Both the position numbers and the translations under genes were made by a program. The notes below the pieces were generated by a model. That model was not told the origin of the DNA. It searched no databases and was given only the letters and a program-made list of their open reading frames with translations. Positions 16,089-23,812 of a DNA stretch of 32,776 bases are shown one piece after another. The stretch is from JAYUHK01 sp043767025. GTDB lineage: Bacteria; Bacteroidota; Bacteroidia; Chitinophagales; Saprospiraceae. The stretch is taken from assembly GCA_043767025.1 (NCBI GenBank), contig JAYUHK010000004.1, positions 1 through 32,776 of the forward strand, in the 5' to 3' direction. Position 1 is the first letter of the stretch. Each line of letters starts with the position of its first letter.

Positions 16089-17012
16089 ATGATTCAGATT
16101 TTTCTTTATTCCTTTGCGTGGTTGCTCGCATCGCCTTACCAAGCAGTGCTTGCACCTCCGAGCGACGGCTGCAAGCGGCTTCCGCCATTCACTCAAAAAA
16201 TGGGTTTTGATGTAGCCAGAGCCGCTTTCAGCACTTCCGAAAAACGGGTAAAAGGCTTGGTATATGTCGAATTGAGCAACGACAGCAAAAAAGAAAGCAG
16301 AACCTACCAAGATCCCAGTTGGAAAAAATTTGGTGCTATGGGACCGATAGCGATTGACGAAGACGGAGCGGTTTTCGTAGCTCCCGTACCGATGATAAAT
16401 GTGTTGGACAATCCAACAGACCAACAAAATATCCTGTATCGAGTAAGTCCTCTGAACGGAGCGATGTCACAATTCGTCAATTTACCGTCATTTTCTGTAG
16501 CAGATAAAAAATTTTTACCCGAAAAAAATCCGTTTGGTTTGCTCGGATTGACTTACGACTGCGACACAAAACTTATTTATGCCGCATCGGTCGCTAATTC
16601 TTCCCCCGACAACGAAGTCGGGCGGCTTTTCGTCATCGAAAAGACCAAAGGAGAAGTCGTAGATATGTTGGACGGAATAGACGCTATGGGCATCGGAGTG
16701 TCGGATGTGACGGGACAAAAACGGCTTTATGTAGGCAAAACGCGGACTTCTGACATCGTGTCCATCGGTTTGTCGCCCGACGGCAAACTGAATAAATCCG
16801 ACATTAAATTGGAGGCATCACTTGACGGCTTGGGTGAGCGTGGCGACGACCGCGCCCGAAAAATTCGCTTCAGTGACAAAGGCGAAATGACGGTGCGCGG
16901 CATAGAGTTTTTTTACAACCTCATCGCACCCACCGAAAAGCAAGAAACAGCCTACAACTTTCGCTACGACGCTGCCGCAAAGCAGTGGCGTTTTTACAAT
17001 TACGGGCAGTAA
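16089..17012 (+). CDS. Secreted protein of unknown function, possibly beta-propeller-like
   Basis: 307 residues, family not recognised. An N-terminal hydrophobic stretch (MIQIFLYSFAWLLASPYQAVLA) looks like a Sec signal peptide. The mature part has repeating patterns of the form GPIAIDEDGAVFVAPV, LLGLTYDCDTKLIYAASVA, GIGVSDVTGQKRLYVGKT and KIRFSDKGEMTVRGIEFFY, each an apolar strand followed by D-x-(D/T)-G-x-hydrophobic, as in beta-propeller or SMP-30/gluconolactonase-like blades. No catalytic residues can be assigned. The ferredoxin gene starts 12 bp downstream and may be translated from the same mRNA. Confidence 0.65.
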   Translation: MIQIFLYSFAWLLASPYQAVLAPPSDGCKRLPPFTQKMGFDVARAAFSTSEKRVKGLVYVELSNDSKKESRTYQDPSWKKFGAMGPIAIDEDGAVFVAPVPMINVLDNPTDQQNILYRVSPLNGAMSQFVNLPSFSVADKKFLPEKNPFGLLGLTYDCDTKLIYAASVANSSPDNEVGRLFVIEKTKGEVVDMLDGIDAMGIGVSDVTGQKRLYVGKTRTSDIVSIGLSPDGKLNKSDIKLEASLDGLGERGDDRARKIRFSDKGEMTVRGIEFFYNLIAPTEKQETAYNFRYDAAAKQWRFYNYGQ

Positions 17013-17024
17013 AATAACCACAAC

Positions 17025-17351
17025 GTGAGCCTAATAAAAATTACCATTACTGACCGAGCAGGCAACGACCACCTCACAGAAGCCCCCACCGACTTGGGAC
17101 TGAACCTGATGGAACTCTGCAAAATATACGAATTGCCCGTCAAAGGCACCTGCGGCGGTATGGCACTTTGCTCCACTTGCCACCTTTATATAGAGAGCGA
17201 CCACGCGCTGCCTACCGCGCAGGAAGCCGAAGAAGATATGCTCGACCAAGCATTTTTTGTCCAATCCAATAGCCGTTTGGGTTGTCAGCTACGGATTTCG
17301 CCCGATATGGACGGATTGCGAGTTCGGTTGGCACCCGAAAGCGAAGATTGA
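17025..17351 (+). CDS. [2Fe-2S] ferredoxin, adrenodoxin type
   Basis: 108 residues starting at GTG, 12 bp after the upstream stop. Cluster ligands are Cys43, Cys49, Cys52 (CGGMALCSTC, C-x5-C-x2-C) and Cys87 (RLGCQL), the vertebrate adrenodoxin/bacterial Isc ferredoxin pattern rather than the plant type. It should act as a soluble one-electron carrier; no isc or P450 gene is close by to suggest the partner. The GTG is chosen because the ferredoxin fold begins at once (SLIKITITDRAGN) and no ATG precedes it. Confidence 0.9.
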   Translation: MSLIKITITDRAGNDHLTEAPTDLGLNLMELCKIYELPVKGTCGGMALCSTCHLYIESDHALPTAQEAEEDMLDQAFFVQSNSRLGCQLRISPDMDGLRVRLAPESED

Positions 17352-17369
17352 AAAAAAAGTATCAAATTA

Positions 17370-17401
17370 TTTGTAAAATTCAAAACATGGCATTACCTTT
17401 G
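17370..17401 (+). promoter_or_regulatory. Upstream promoter P1 of the tRNA-tuf operon
   Basis: TTTG at 17370-17373, a 20-bp spacer, TACCTTTG at 17394-17401: a full Bacteroidota promoter. It starts ~200 bp before the first tRNA and 19 bp after the ferredoxin stop. Together with P2 it accounts for most of the 17352-17603 gap, where no gene is seen. Confidence 0.7.
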
Positions 17402-17484
17402 CATCGCTTTTGACAAACGGTGCAAAAAGAGTTTATTCTTTTAGTGTTTTAAAATAAATAATTAAAAAAATAATTGATGAAATG

Positions 17485-17515
17485 CTTGTAAATAAAATTT
17501 AAAGCATTACCTTTG
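17485..17515 (+). promoter_or_regulatory. Second promoter P2 of the tRNA-tuf operon
   Basis: CTTG at 17485-17488, a 19-bp spacer and TACCTTTG at 17508-17515. The surroundings resemble P1 (GCATTACCTTTGCA in both), suggesting a duplicated promoter. Predicted start is ~80 bases before tRNA-Thr. Confidence 0.65.
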
Positions 17516-17603
17516 CAGTCGTTTCAAAAAAAACGTTCTTTGTAGATTGAATTTTAGAACTCGAAAGAGTTTTTATATAAGAAAAAAAGAGTAATCTTTT
17601 ATT

Positions 17604-17677
17604 GCCGGTGTAGCTCAGTTGGCCAGAGCAGCTGATTTGTAATCAGCTGGTCGGCGGTTCGAATCCGTCCACCGGCT
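17604..17677 (+). tRNA. tRNA-Thr (anticodon TGT)
   Basis: Acceptor GCCGGTG/CACCGGC, anticodon stem GCTGA/TCAGC with loop TTTGTAA, T-arm GGCGGTTCGAATCCGTC, discriminator T. Reads ACA. First gene of the Thr-Tyr-Gly-Thr cluster. Confidence 0.95.
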
Positions 17678-17690
17678 CGTTTTTTTTCTT

Positions 17691-17773
<83 letters not shown>

Positions 17774-17860
17774 CCAACAAAAGAATAAGTGTAAAGTGCC
17801 TTATGAATTTCTTGAAGTAGAGATTTTTTGGTGTTTTACTTTTTTTGTTAGTTCAGTATT

Positions 17861-17933
17861 GCGGAAGTAGCTCAGTTGGTAGAGCGACAGCCTTCCAAGC
17901 TGTAGGTCGCGAGTTCGAGACTCGTCTTCCGCT
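17861..17933 (+). tRNA. tRNA-Gly (anticodon TCC)
   Basis: Acceptor GCGGAAG/CTTCCGC, anticodon stem ACAGC/GCTGT with loop CTTCCAA, T-arm GCGAGTTCGAGACTCGT, discriminator T. Reads GGA (and possibly GGG). Confidence 0.95.
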
Positions 17934-17949
17934 CTCATTAGAATAAATG

Positions 17950-17989
17950 AAAAGTATTTTTTTAGAAGTTTTTTTAGAAAAATACTTTT
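17950..17989 (+). other. A/T-rich hairpin between tRNA-Gly and tRNA-Thr
   Basis: AAAAGTATTTTT (17950-17961) pairs perfectly with AAAAATACTTTT (17978-17989), loop 16 bases. It lies within the tRNA transcript and could be a processing element or weak terminator; the AT-only stem makes termination doubtful. Confidence 0.5.
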
Positions 17990-17995
17990 TGCTAC

Positions 17996-18067
<72 letters not shown>

Positions 18068-18106
18068 CCATTTTTTGAAGTACAATAGGTTGCTAATTCA
18101 GCTAAA

Positions 18107-18508
18107 ATGCTTGATTTTATGGGCTTATCGCGTGCAAACATCTATGTAGAAAATGCCAGAGACAGTTCCCCGAAAGGAATGAACCTGAAAATGTTGGTAG
18201 ATAGCGGCTCTACTTATATGGTATTGCCAGCCAACATAGCTTTTCAATTGGCACTCGATGAGTACGAAACCAAAGAAGTCGTTTTAGCAGATGGCTCTGT
18301 AAGAAAATGTCCTTATGTAGGACCGCTCAAAGTTGTTTTCGAGAATAGGATTTGTTTTACAGGAGCAATCGTGATGGGGAACGAGCCGATCTTGGGCTGT
18401 ATTCAGATGGAGGACATGGATTTGGTCGTGCTTCCAAAAATACATACACTTGCTGTGAATCCCGACAGTCCGAATATTGCTACGGCTTACGCAAAGACCG
18501 CAAAATAA
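18107..18508 (+). CDS. Retropepsin-like (clan AA) aspartic protease
   Basis: 133 residues (129 if the in-frame ATG at 18119 is used; MGL... is the commoner beginning in this family). The catalytic motif is LVDSGSTYMVLP (Asp32-Ser-Gly), followed by the beta-rich body and a GCIQMEDMDLVVL segment with the hydrophobic-hydrophobic-Gly pattern of retropepsins. Single-domain retropepsin-like proteins are expected to work as homodimers, each giving one Asp. Substrates of this bacterial group are not known. The gene sits alone between tRNA-Thr(GGT), 39 bp upstream, and tuf, 73 bp downstream, on the same strand with no promoter of its own seen, so it is probably co-transcribed with them. Confidence 0.8.
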   Translation: MLDFMGLSRANIYVENARDSSPKGMNLKMLVDSGSTYMVLPANIAFQLALDEYETKEVVLADGSVRKCPYVGPLKVVFENRICFTGAIVMGNEPILGCIQMEDMDLVVLPKIHTLAVNPDSPNIATAYAKTAK

Positions 18509-18581
18509 AAAATGTCAAATTTAATACTTTACAGTATTCATTATAATTCAATCAATCATTAAATAAAAAAATTTAATAACA

Positions 18582-19778
18582 ATGGCTAAGGAAACATTCT
18601 CAAGGACGAAGCCTCACCTTAACATCGGCACTATTGGTCACGTTGACCACGGTAAGACAACTTTAACAGCAGCTATTACCTATGTATTGTCGCTGGATGG
18701 TCTTGCCAAGAAAATGAGTTACGATTCCATTGATGCTGCTCCCGAAGAAAAAGAGCGCGGTATCACAATCAATACTGCTCACGTTGAATACGAAACAGTG
18801 AACCGTCACTACGCACACGTAGATTGCCCAGGTCACGCAGATTATGTGAAGAACATGGTTACGGGTGCTGCGCAAATGGACGGAGCTATCTTGGTTTGTG
18901 CTGCCACAGACGGACCAATGCCTCAAACTCGCGAACACATCTTGTTGGCGCGTCAGGTAGGCGTACCGAACATCGTTGTTTTTATGAACAAAGTAGATTT
19001 GGTGGACGATCCCGAGATGTTGGAATTGGTAGAAATGGAACTTCGCGAATTGTTGAGTTCTTATAATTTCGATGGAGATAACATCAGTATCATCAAGGGT
19101 TCTGCTCTCAAAGCACTCGAAGGTGATCCAGCAGCGCAGCAAGTAATCAAGGAATTGATGGCAGCTTGCGACGTAGATATTTTGCAGCCGCCACGTTTGG
19201 TGGATCTTCCTTTCTTGATGCCAGTGGAGGACGTGTTCACGATTACAGGTCGTGGTACTGTTGCTACTGGACGTATCGAGCGTGGAGTAATCAACGTTGG
19301 AAATCCAGTCGAAATCATCGGAATGATGAAAGAAGACGAAAAACCAATCAACTCTGTTTGTACGGGCGTAGAAATGTTCCGCAAGCTCCTTGATAGAGGA
19401 GAAGCAGGTGACAACGCAGGTATCTTGTTGCGTGGTGTTGAAAAAAGCCAAATCAAGCGTGGAATGGTAATTTGTGCGCCGGGTACAGTAAAGCCACACA
19501 AACAATTCAAGTGCGAAGTGTATGTGTTGAGCAAAGACGAAGGCGGTCGTCACACACCGTTTTTCAATGGCTATCGTCCGCAATTCTATTTCCGTACCAC
19601 TGACGTAACAGGTGACTGTAAGTTGGCGGAGAATGTAGAAATGGTAATGCCGGGAGATAACGTTTCTATGGAAGTAACTTTGTTGAGTACTATCGCAATG
19701 GAGAAAGGTCTTCGCTTCGCAATCCGTGAAGGAGGTCGTACCGTTGGTGCAGGTCAAGTAACAGAGATTATTGCATAA
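18582..19778 (+). CDS. tuf: Elongation factor Tu
   Basis: 398 residues. GTPase that brings aminoacyl-tRNA to the ribosome. G1 GHVDHGKT (19-26), switch I RGITI (59-63), G3 DCPGH (81-85), G4 NKVD (136-139) and G5 SALK are all intact, and domains 2 and 3 are complete to VTEIIA. Codon use is visibly more biased (CGT, GGT) than in surrounding accessory genes, as expected for very high expression. The leader TTTAATAACA-ATG has no Shine-Dalgarno; similar leaders occur before rplK and rplL. It follows four tRNA genes and the protease gene, and ends at its own terminator. Confidence 0.98.
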   Translation: MAKETFSRTKPHLNIGTIGHVDHGKTTLTAAITYVLSLDGLAKKMSYDSIDAAPEEKERGITINTAHVEYETVNRHYAHVDCPGHADYVKNMVTGAAQMDGAILVCAATDGPMPQTREHILLARQVGVPNIVVFMNKVDLVDDPEMLELVEMELRELLSSYNFDGDNISIIKGSALKALEGDPAAQQVIKELMAACDVDILQPPRLVDLPFLMPVEDVFTITGRGTVATGRIERGVINVGNPVEIIGMMKEDEKPINSVCTGVEMFRKLLDRGEAGDNAGILLRGVEKSQIKRGMVICAPGTVKPHKQFKCEVYVLSKDEGGRHTPFFNGYRPQFYFRTTDVTGDCKLAENVEMVMPGDNVSMEVTLLSTIAMEKGLRFAIREGGRTVGAGQVTEIIA

Positions 19779-19863
19779 AAAAATTGCACAGACCAAGTCT
19801 GGAAGTTGAGGCTGTATATTTTTTGTAAAGTGTTAGCTTTCAGTACTTTAAGAAATAAAGTTT

Positions 19864-19898
19864 AGTTAAGTATCCCTTTTTTGGGATACTTAACTTTT
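19864..19898 (+). terminator. Rho-independent terminator after tuf
   Basis: A perfect 13-bp stem AGTTAAGTATCCC / GGGATACTTAACT (19864-19876, 19883-19895) with a T6 loop, followed by a short T-run. It separates tuf from tRNA-Trp and the secE-nusG genes. Confidence 0.85.
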
Positions 19899-19918
19899 CT
19901 CGTATAAAAATAAAACAC

Positions 19919-19991
19919 ACGGGCGTAGCTCAATTGGTAGAGTGGCGGTCTCCAAAACCGTAGGTCGTAGGTTCGAGCCCTACCGCCCGTG
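19919..19991 (+). tRNA. tRNA-Trp (anticodon CCA)
   Basis: Acceptor ACGGGCG/CGCCCGT, anticodon stem GCGGT/ACCGT with loop CTCCAAA, T-arm CGTAGGTTCGAGCCCTAC, discriminator G as usual for tRNA-Trp. It lies between tuf and secE, a common place for it. Confidence 0.95.
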
Positions 19992-20036
19992 CAAGAAAAA
20001 TATTTTTCAATATTCCACATTCAAGTCCGAAACAAG

Positions 20037-20228
20037 ATGGAAAGAATTAAGCAGTACATATCAGAAAGCTACGAAGAATTGATGAAACACGTTTCGTGGC
20101 CCACTTGGGAAAATCTACAAGGTAGCACCGTGTTGGTTTTAATATCATCGCTCATCATAGCATTTTTAATCTTTTTGATGGATTTAATTTCCAAACAAGG
20201 AATGACTTTCATCTACGGGTTGGGTTAA
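20037..20228 (+). CDS. secE: Protein translocase subunit SecE
   Basis: 63 residues from ATG 20037. A short amphipathic helix with the SecE signature EELMKHVSWPTWEN (residues ~13-26) is followed by one membrane segment (~30-50). This is the single-span form of SecE. It clamps SecY in the SecYEG channel. An in-frame GTG at 19989 lies inside tRNA-Trp and was rejected as a start. The position before nusG is the classic one. Confidence 0.9.
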   Translation: MERIKQYISESYEELMKHVSWPTWENLQGSTVLVLISSLIIAFLIFLMDLISKQGMTFIYGLG

Positions 20229-20324
20229 AAATCCAATCAGTTGTGTTTTTGAGCAGTTAAAGAAAACACGCAAATAGCGTCAAAAGGCACGCAAATAAAA
20301 TACAATCATCTACACTATTTCTGA

Positions 20325-20870
20325 ATGTCGGAAGAAACAAAATGGTACTCCCTGCGCGTAATTAGCGGAAAGGAACGCAAAATAAAAGAGCGCATTGACC
20401 TCGAACTTCTACGTTCTGGTTGGCAAGACATTGTGCCTCAAGTCATCGTGCCGACAGAAAAAGTGTATAAAGTTCGCAACGGCAAGAAAGTTATTTCTGA
20501 AAGAAATATTCTTCCCGGATATATCCTCGTCGAGGCAGTCCCGCAAAGATTTTCGGGGGAGATAGTAGCAGCTATCGGCAACGTCCAAAATGTGATACAC
20601 TTTTTGGGAAAAACAAACCCTCTACCGATGCAGCAAGCCGAAGCCAATCGCTTGCTGGGCAAAGTAGATGCTTCGCAAGATGCAGGAGTAGCTTTGATAG
20701 AGCCGTTCATCGTAGGCGAAACCGTCAAAATCGTAGATGGACCATTCGCAGAGTTTATCGGAGATATTCAAGAAGTGAACGAAGACAAGAAAAAGCTGAA
20801 AGTAATAGTCAAAATCTTCGGTCGAGGCACCGAAGTAGAGTTGAGCTTCATGCAAGTAGAAAAACAGTAA
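20325..20870 (+). CDS. nusG: Transcription termination/antitermination protein NusG
   Basis: 181 residues. NGN domain with WYSLRVISGKERKIKERI at the start, the RNILPGYILVEA loop and IGNVQNVIHFLG; then the C-terminal KOW domain beginning PFIVGETVKIVDGPFAEFIGDI. It binds the RNA polymerase clamp and links it to the ribosome or Rho. Length is standard. It lies 96 bp after secE and 120 bp before rplK; no promoter or terminator is evident in either gap. Confidence 0.95.
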   Translation: MSEETKWYSLRVISGKERKIKERIDLELLRSGWQDIVPQVIVPTEKVYKVRNGKKVISERNILPGYILVEAVPQRFSGEIVAAIGNVQNVIHFLGKTNPLPMQQAEANRLLGKVDASQDAGVALIEPFIVGETVKIVDGPFAEFIGDIQEVNEDKKKLKVIVKIFGRGTEVELSFMQVEKQ

Positions 20871-20990
20871 AAAAAAAGATAGGCATTAGTTCCGATTGCT
20901 GCGCAACTTCTCTCCAAGCGTCGCAAATTCGAGTTAGCTTCCACTAATAGTCTGGTGTTTATTCAAAATAAAAATTAATAGTTTAATAAA

Positions 20991-21461
20991 ATGGCTAAAG
21001 AAGTAGATGTATATATCAAACTCCAAGTAAAAGGCGGCGCAGCCAACCCTGCACCACCGATTGGACCGGCTTTGGGTTCAAAGGGTGTCAATATTATGGA
21101 GTTTTGCAAGCGTTTCAACGCCGCTACGCAAGACAAGGCTGGAAAAGTATTGCCAGTTTTGATTTCAGTTTACAAGGATAAAACCTTTGAATTTGTAATC
21201 AAAACTCCGCCTGCACCTATCCAACTTGCAGAAGCAGCTAAATTGAGCGCGCCTTCCAAAGGTGGAAAATCAAGAATGGGAGGCTCGGCAGAGTCCAACC
21301 GTAAGAAAGTGGGAACCGTGACTTGGGACCAAATCAGAACCATCGCCTTGGACAAAATGCCCGATTTGAACTGTTTTACAGTGGAGTCAGGAATGAAAAT
21401 GATTGCAGGTACTGCACGAAGCATGGGCTTGAATATTTCAGGCACCGCGCCTTGGGCATAA
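20991..21461 (+). CDS. rplK: Large ribosomal subunit protein uL11
   Basis: 156 residues, slightly longer than the usual 141-147, through a few extra residues in the mid-linker (KLSAPSKGGKSRMGGSAESN) and a C-terminal tail (NISGTAPWA). N-terminal PPIGPALGSKGVNIMEFCK and C-terminal IAGTARSMGL are diagnostic. It binds the GTPase-associated region of 23S rRNA. The leader ends TTTAATAAA-ATG. The 120-bp region before it contains ATTAGT (20885) and ACTAAT (20943), which could close a leader structure. Confidence 0.95.
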   Translation: MAKEVDVYIKLQVKGGAANPAPPIGPALGSKGVNIMEFCKRFNAATQDKAGKVLPVLISVYKDKTFEFVIKTPPAPIQLAEAAKLSAPSKGGKSRMGGSAESNRKKVGTVTWDQIRTIALDKMPDLNCFTVESGMKMIAGTARSMGLNISGTAPWA

Positions 21462-21536
21462 CCAGTGGTAATAAAACTGTGTAGATAATTTTTTTTACAC
21501 AAAAGGGAGTTTCGATACCCTCAAAAAGAGCGCAGC

Positions 21537-21572
21537 TAAAATGAAGTAACTTATTTTGGATGCGTTCCTAAA
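21537..21572 (-). repeat. Dispersed repeat copy D (36 bp, ends only)
   Basis: On the minus strand it reads AGGAACGCATCCAAAATAAG and then, after a few bases, CTTCATTTTA: both termini of the repeat seen at 289-451 with no interior. It lies in the rplK-rplA gap and matches 23148-23175 in 26 of 28 bases. Confidence 0.65.
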
Positions 21573-21614
21573 CAAAGAAAATCGAAATGTTAATCACCTA
21601 AATTAATTTTTTAA

Positions 21615-22307
21615 ATGGTAAAACTTTCTAAGAAAAGACAAGCGGTAGAGGGAAAAGTGGACCCTACCAAAATGCACGCATTGGCGGAAGCCATGACGTT
21701 GGTAAAAGAAGTGAATGTTACTAAATTCAACGCATCTGTGGACATTCATGTACGGTTGGGCATAGACCCACGAAAAGCAGACCAAGCCCTTCGTGGGACA
21801 GTCAGTTTGCCGCACGGAACAGGTAAAGTAAAGCGCGTAGCCGTTTTTTGCACCGCCGATAAAGAAGCAGAAGCAAGAGAAGCGGGCGCAGACTATGTCG
21901 GTTTGGAAGAACTCATCGCAAAAGTACAAGCTGGTTGGACGGACGTAGATGTAATCATCGCAACCCCCAACGTAATGGCACAAATGGGAAAAATCGGACG
22001 GATTTTAGGACCACGCGGCTTGATGCCGAATCCCAAAACGGGAACTGTTACGGCGGACGTTGCAAACGCAGTGAAAGACGTAAAAGGTGGAAAAATCTCC
22101 TTCCGTGTCGATAAGTTCGGTATCATTCACTCCTCTGTGGGGCGTATATCATTCACACCAACTCAACTTGCCGAAAATGCGCAAGAACTACTCGGCACCT
22201 TACTCAAAGTAAAACCGTCTTCCGCAAAGGGAATCTATATGAAATCCATTACGGTCGCCAGTACGATGAGTCCGGGCATCAAAGTAGATGTAAAAACAAT
22301 TAAATAA
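21615..22307 (+). CDS. rplA: Large ribosomal subunit protein uL1
   Basis: 230 residues, normal length. Diagnostic segments are VSLPHGTGKVKRVAVF and GRILGPRGLMPNPKTGTVT, with the C-terminal ITVASTMSPGIKVD. It forms the L1 stalk and in many bacteria represses translation of rplKA by binding the mRNA leader. It follows rplK after 153 bp that contain repeat copy D. Confidence 0.97.
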   Translation: MVKLSKKRQAVEGKVDPTKMHALAEAMTLVKEVNVTKFNASVDIHVRLGIDPRKADQALRGTVSLPHGTGKVKRVAVFCTADKEAEAREAGADYVGLEELIAKVQAGWTDVDVIIATPNVMAQMGKIGRILGPRGLMPNPKTGTVTADVANAVKDVKGGKISFRVDKFGIIHSSVGRISFTPTQLAENAQELLGTLLKVKPSSAKGIYMKSITVASTMSPGIKVDVKTIK

Positions 22308-22327
22308 CACCTCCGGCAAACCGAAAA

Positions 22328-22347
22328 GACTGAATATTCGTTCAGTC
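22328..22347 (+). promoter_or_regulatory. Small hairpin in the rplJ leader
   Basis: GACTGAA-TATTCG-TTCAGTC is a perfect 7-bp stem 31 bp before the rplJ start. In other bacteria the L10-L12 complex binds the rplJ leader; this hairpin is the only structure I see there, and the regulatory role is a guess. Confidence 0.35.
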
Positions 22348-22378
22348 CATTCATGTCGAAAATCTTTTATATCATAAA

Positions 22379-22906
22379 ATGACAAAAGCAGAAAAAACCG
22401 CAGAAATCGCTGTACTTCAAGAAAAGTTCAGCGATAGCCAGTTCTTCTACTTGACCGATTCGTCCACTTTGACAGTTGGGCAAATCAACAAGTTTCGCCG
22501 GTTGTGTTTTGAAAAAAATGTCGAAATGCGAGTCGTCAAAAACTCACTTATCCGCAAAGCACTCGAAGCAGCACCAGCCTCCAAAGGCTACGAAGGATTG
22601 TACGAAACCTTGAAAGGACACACCGCTGTCCTGTTCACAAGCAACGCAAAAGAACCCGCAAACATCATCACGGAGTTCAGAAAAGACGGCAGCAAACCCG
22701 CACTCAAAGCAGCTTATATTGATACCGCTATTTTTATCGGTGACGACCAGTTGGAAACACTTATCAAATTGAAATCAAAAGAAGATTTGGTAGGCGAAAT
22801 CATCGGCTTGTTGCAGTCACCAGCGAAAAACGTTATCAGCGCGCTCAAGTCGGGTGGTTCTACCATCGCGGGCTTGCTCAAAACGCTCGAAGAAAGAGCA
22901 AATTAA
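22379..22906 (+). CDS. rplJ: Large ribosomal subunit protein uL10
   Basis: 175 residues. The N-terminal RNA-binding domain contains YLTDSSTLTVGQINKFRRL and MRVVKNSLIRKAL; the C-terminal helix (SALKSGGSTIAGLLKTLEER) carries the L7/L12 dimers. Length is typical. It is 71 bp downstream of rplA and separated from rplL by an unusually long gap (324 bp) that holds two copies of a dispersed repeat. Confidence 0.95.
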   Translation: MTKAEKTAEIAVLQEKFSDSQFFYLTDSSTLTVGQINKFRRLCFEKNVEMRVVKNSLIRKALEAAPASKGYEGLYETLKGHTAVLFTSNAKEPANIITEFRKDGSKPALKAAYIDTAIFIGDDQLETLIKLKSKEDLVGEIIGLLQSPAKNVISALKSGGSTIAGLLKTLEERAN

Positions 22907-22932
22907 TATTTGGCTTCCAAGTTTATCGCACA

Positions 22933-22981
22933 TAAAGAATGAAGAAAAAGTAAAGCAATTTATTTTAGGCACATTCTCAAA
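22933..22981 (-). repeat. Dispersed repeat copy C (49 bp)
   Basis: Minus strand: GAGAATGTGCCTAAAATAA, a short middle, then CTTTTTCTTCATTCTTTA. Both ends of the family are present and the interior is almost absent. It lies in the rplJ-rplL gap 27 bp before copy B. Confidence 0.6.
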
Positions 22982-23008
22982 GGACAGAAAAAATATTTTT
23001 TCGGAGTT

Positions 23009-23175
23009 CTAAGGAATGAAGAGAAAATAAGGTATTGAATATTGTGATGCAGAATTTTAGGTCAAAACAAGGCAGATTTGAGGCGCGATGCCGTGCATCG
23101 TAACGAAAGTCTAACGCAGTTTTGGCTCAAAAGACAAGTCAGAATACAGTAACTTATTTTGGACGCATTCCTAAA
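23009..23175 (-). repeat. Dispersed repeat copy B (167 bp, full length)
   Basis: Aligns over its full length, in reverse orientation, with 289-451, including terminal TTTAGGAATGCGTCCAAAAT, interior CTGCGTTA...TTTCGTT, GCGCCTCAAA and TGCCTTGTT, and terminal CTTCATTCCTTA. An internal hairpin CGATGC-CGT-GCATCG lies at 23086-23100. With copy C it fills most of the 22907-23230 gap; no gene or promoter is seen there. Confidence 0.75.
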
Positions 23176-23230
23176 TCGCAATTTTTTTTAATCATCATCA
23201 TTCAATCAGAAAATTTAAAAATTTAATACA

Positions 23231-23608
23231 ATGGCAGATTTGAAAGCATTCGCAGAACAACTGGTGAACCTAACCGTTAAAGAAGTTAACGAGTTAGCAA
23301 CCATTTTGAAAGACGAATACGGTATCGAGCCGGCTGCAGCAGCAGTGGCAATGGCAGCACCCTCCGCAGGCGGTGGCGCAGCAGCACCAGTAGAAAAAAC
23401 AGAGTTCGACGTAGTGTTGGCAAGCTCTGGCGCAAACAAACTTCAAGTAGTCAAAGAAGTCAAGAACGTTCTTGGCTTGGGCTTGAAAGAAGCTAAAGAC
23501 TTGGTAGATGCAGCACCTTCAGTAGTGAAAACAGGTATTTCCAAAGAAGAGGCAGAAACTATCAAGAAAGTACTTGAAGAAGCTGGCGCAACGGTAGAAG
23601 TGAAATAA
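23231..23608 (+). CDS. rplL: Large ribosomal subunit protein bL12 (L7/L12)
   Basis: 125 residues. N-terminal dimerisation domain, Ala/Gly/Pro-rich hinge (AAAAVAMAAPSAGGGAAAPV), and the C-terminal factor-binding domain with VKEVKNVLGLGLKEAKDLV. Multiple copies on L10 recruit translation GTPases. The leader has TTTAATACA-ATG and A/T-rich sequence, as for tuf. Confidence 0.97.
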   Translation: MADLKAFAEQLVNLTVKEVNELATILKDEYGIEPAAAAVAMAAPSAGGGAAAPVEKTEFDVVLASSGANKLQVVKEVKNVLGLGLKEAKDLVDAAPSVVKTGISKEEAETIKKVLEEAGATVEVK

Positions 23609-23677
23609 GATTGAACTTTTTAACTCTTTTAAACGTTTTGAAGCAATGAAAAAAGTAAGAAAGAGCTACCACCAGAT

Positions 23678-23739
23678 AGACGATATGGCTTAATCGGCTC
23701 AGTGTCCTCGCACACTGCCGATTAAGCCTATTGTCGTCT
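23678..23739 (+). promoter_or_regulatory. Long hairpin in the rplL-rpoB gap
   Basis: AGACGA, a small bulge, GGCTTAATCGGC, TC, AGTGT on the left pair with ACACT, GCCGATTAAGCC, a bulge and TCGTCT on the right, around loop CCTCGC. That makes 23 base pairs with no T-run, so it is not a classical terminator. The analogous E. coli gap holds an attenuator and an RNase III site; a similar role here is inference. Confidence 0.7.
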
Positions 23740-23753
23740 AAGCGTTTAGGAAA

Positions 23754-23812
23754 TTTTTGCTCGCAAAAAGCACGCCTATTCGCTTGTTTATTCGCTGAAA
23801 TAAACAAGTTTT
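23754..23812 (+). promoter_or_regulatory. Two further hairpins before rpoB, possible attenuator
   Basis: TTTTTGC-TC-GCAAAAA (23754-23769) and CTTGTTTATT-CGCTGA-AATAAACAAG (23783-23808). The second is followed by TTTT, which could allow partial termination ahead of rpoB. Confidence 0.4.

Noticed and set aside
18663..19796. 377-codon minus-strand frame opposite tuf
   Set aside because: A result of the strong codon bias of tuf; the translation is rich in Cys, His, Phe and Tyr and has no domain pattern.
19989..20036. GTG start for secE
   Set aside because: It overlaps the 3' end of tRNA-Trp; the SecE-like sequence begins at the ATG at 20037.
20871..20990. L1-binding regulatory site in the rplK leader
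   Set aside because: Only a 6-bp ATTAGT/ACTAAT pairing is visible; I could not recognise the L1 target motif.
23646..23693. 15-codon leader peptide gene before rpoB
   Set aside because: Too short to judge, with no clear translation signal; noted only as a possibility in the hairpin finding.
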